From: CAZUXE01 sp964624585
GTDB taxonomy: Bacteria > Hydrothermota > Tepidihabitantia > B3-TA06
NCBI GenBank assembly: GCA_964624585.1
Contig: CAZUXE010000028.1
Location: forward strand, 1 to 21,106
Direction of reading: 5' to 3'
Length of the DNA stretch: 21,106 nt
Below the pieces are notes generated by a model. It had not been told where the DNA came from and did not search any database. It saw only the letters and a list, made by a program, of their open reading frames with translations. Made by a program: the position numbers and the translations under genes. This document shows, piece after piece, positions 20,641 through 21,106 of this stretch. Each line of letters starts with the position of its first letter. The first letter of the stretch is position 1.

Positions 20641-21106
20641 ATGATTTGCATAAAAGCATTTGGGGCAGGTTTGGTTTGCAAGGGCTTTCAGTACGAAGTC
20701 GGCAAAACATACATCATGCCAAGGAACAAGGTCAAGCTTTACAGGAGCGGGTTCCATGCTGCGAACGGCACGGATCCAAGCCTTACTTTGGAGTATTACC
20801 CATTAACAGAAACGACCGAATATTGCATGGTCGACATTAACGTAGTATCATCAGATGGCGACAAAGTTGTTGGCGATAAGATCAAGATATTGCGCAAGTT
20901 ATCTTTGGATGAGGTCATAGAACTAGACAAGACTGGTGAATGGTGCTTCAACTTTGCGAAAGACGTAAAAGGTGCCGACATCAAAAAGTTTCAAGCTAAG
21001 GTTATTGAGAAAGATAAAACTGGCGAATGGTGCGCTTACTTTGCAGCATTTGTCAAAGGTGCCGACATCGAGAAACTTCAAGCGGCGGTTATCGGGAAAA
21101 ATAAGA
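20641..21106 (+). CDS. DUF7666-like repeat protein, 3' end missing
   Basis: ATG 20641 follows AAGGAAG, ten bases behind the stop of the 19257 gene. 155 codons are visible before the window ends. The head is complete (GFQYEVGKTY, GFHAANG, YYPLTETTEY, DGDKVVGDKIKI) and closely similar to the 19257 head. Two repeats and the start of a third follow (EWCFNFAKDVKGADIKKFQ, EWCAYFAAFVKGADIEKLQ). It shows that the family continues beyond the right edge as it does beyond the left. Confidence 0.88.
   Translation, partial: MICIKAFGAGLVCKGFQYEVGKTYIMPRNKVKLYRSGFHAANGTDPSLTLEYYPLTETTEYCMVDINVVSSDGDKVVGDKIKILRKLSLDEVIELDKTGEWCFNFAKDVKGADIKKFQAKVIEKDKTGEWCAYFAAFVKGADIEKLQAAVIGKNK

Noticed and set aside
20893..21106. 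Circular genome or terminal redundancy, since the window start resembles the window end
   Set aside because: The similarity comes from paralogous repeat genes; the sequences differ (TTAGATGAG versus TTGGATGAG and further changes), so there is no exact end overlap.

Overview
The window reads as part of a bacteriophage genome, probably a large one. Every convincing gene is on the + strand. Genes are short and packed, often joined by ATGA or 1-nt stop/start overlaps. Most starts are preceded by a strong AGGAG-type ribosome binding site, and GTG and TTG starts occur. Recognisable products are typical of phages: a D12-class adenine methyltransferase, a MazG-like pyrophosphohydrolase, a flavin-dependent thymidylate synthase (ThyX), an HNH endonuclease, a Cro/XRE-type regulator and a member of the phage 'YDHSGI' family. 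No structural, replication or tRNA genes are visible, so this looks like an accessory or nucleotide-metabolism region. TGA, TAG and TAA all act as stops. The strong Shine-Dalgarno sites argue for a host that uses them. The host itself cannot be named; the ITDAGLKYL-type leucine-rich repeats resemble those common in Planctomycetota and relatives, which is only a weak hint.

Layout. 1-2603: three genes of a repeat family (DUF7666-like head, then tandem 29-residue helical repeats). 2616-3970: small genes plus a leucine-rich-repeat gene with a likely 1-nt frameshift. 4065-5401: XRE regulator and DNA methyltransferase. 5401-5961: promoter, two overlapping small membrane-protein genes and a terminator. 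6041-8643: four larger genes, including a left-handed beta-helix protein and the YDHSGI-family protein. 8644-8909: a structured non-coding stretch with a candidate promoter/operator. 8910-11447: small and membrane-anchored proteins with clear terminators and a sigma70-like promoter. 11506-14215: HNH endonuclease and unknown genes. 14268-16687: MazG-like protein, zinc-ribbon protein, ThyX with a leucine-rich-variant tail, and small ORFs. 16707-19141: small unknown proteins, including paralogues of earlier genes and a second leucine-rich-repeat protein. 19257-21106: two more members of the 29-residue repeat family, the last cut by the window edge.

Themes. MazG-like protein and ThyX fit control of the dNTP pool during infection, and the methyltransferase fits DNA modification. 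The most unusual trait is the density of solenoid proteins: five genes with 29-residue repeats, two with leucine-rich repeats, one leucine-rich-variant tail on ThyX and one beta-helix. Their roles are unknown. Both runs of 100 N are flanked by duplicated sequence (55 bp and 11 bp). They look like unjoined contig overlaps; collapsing them restores single intact genes in both cases.
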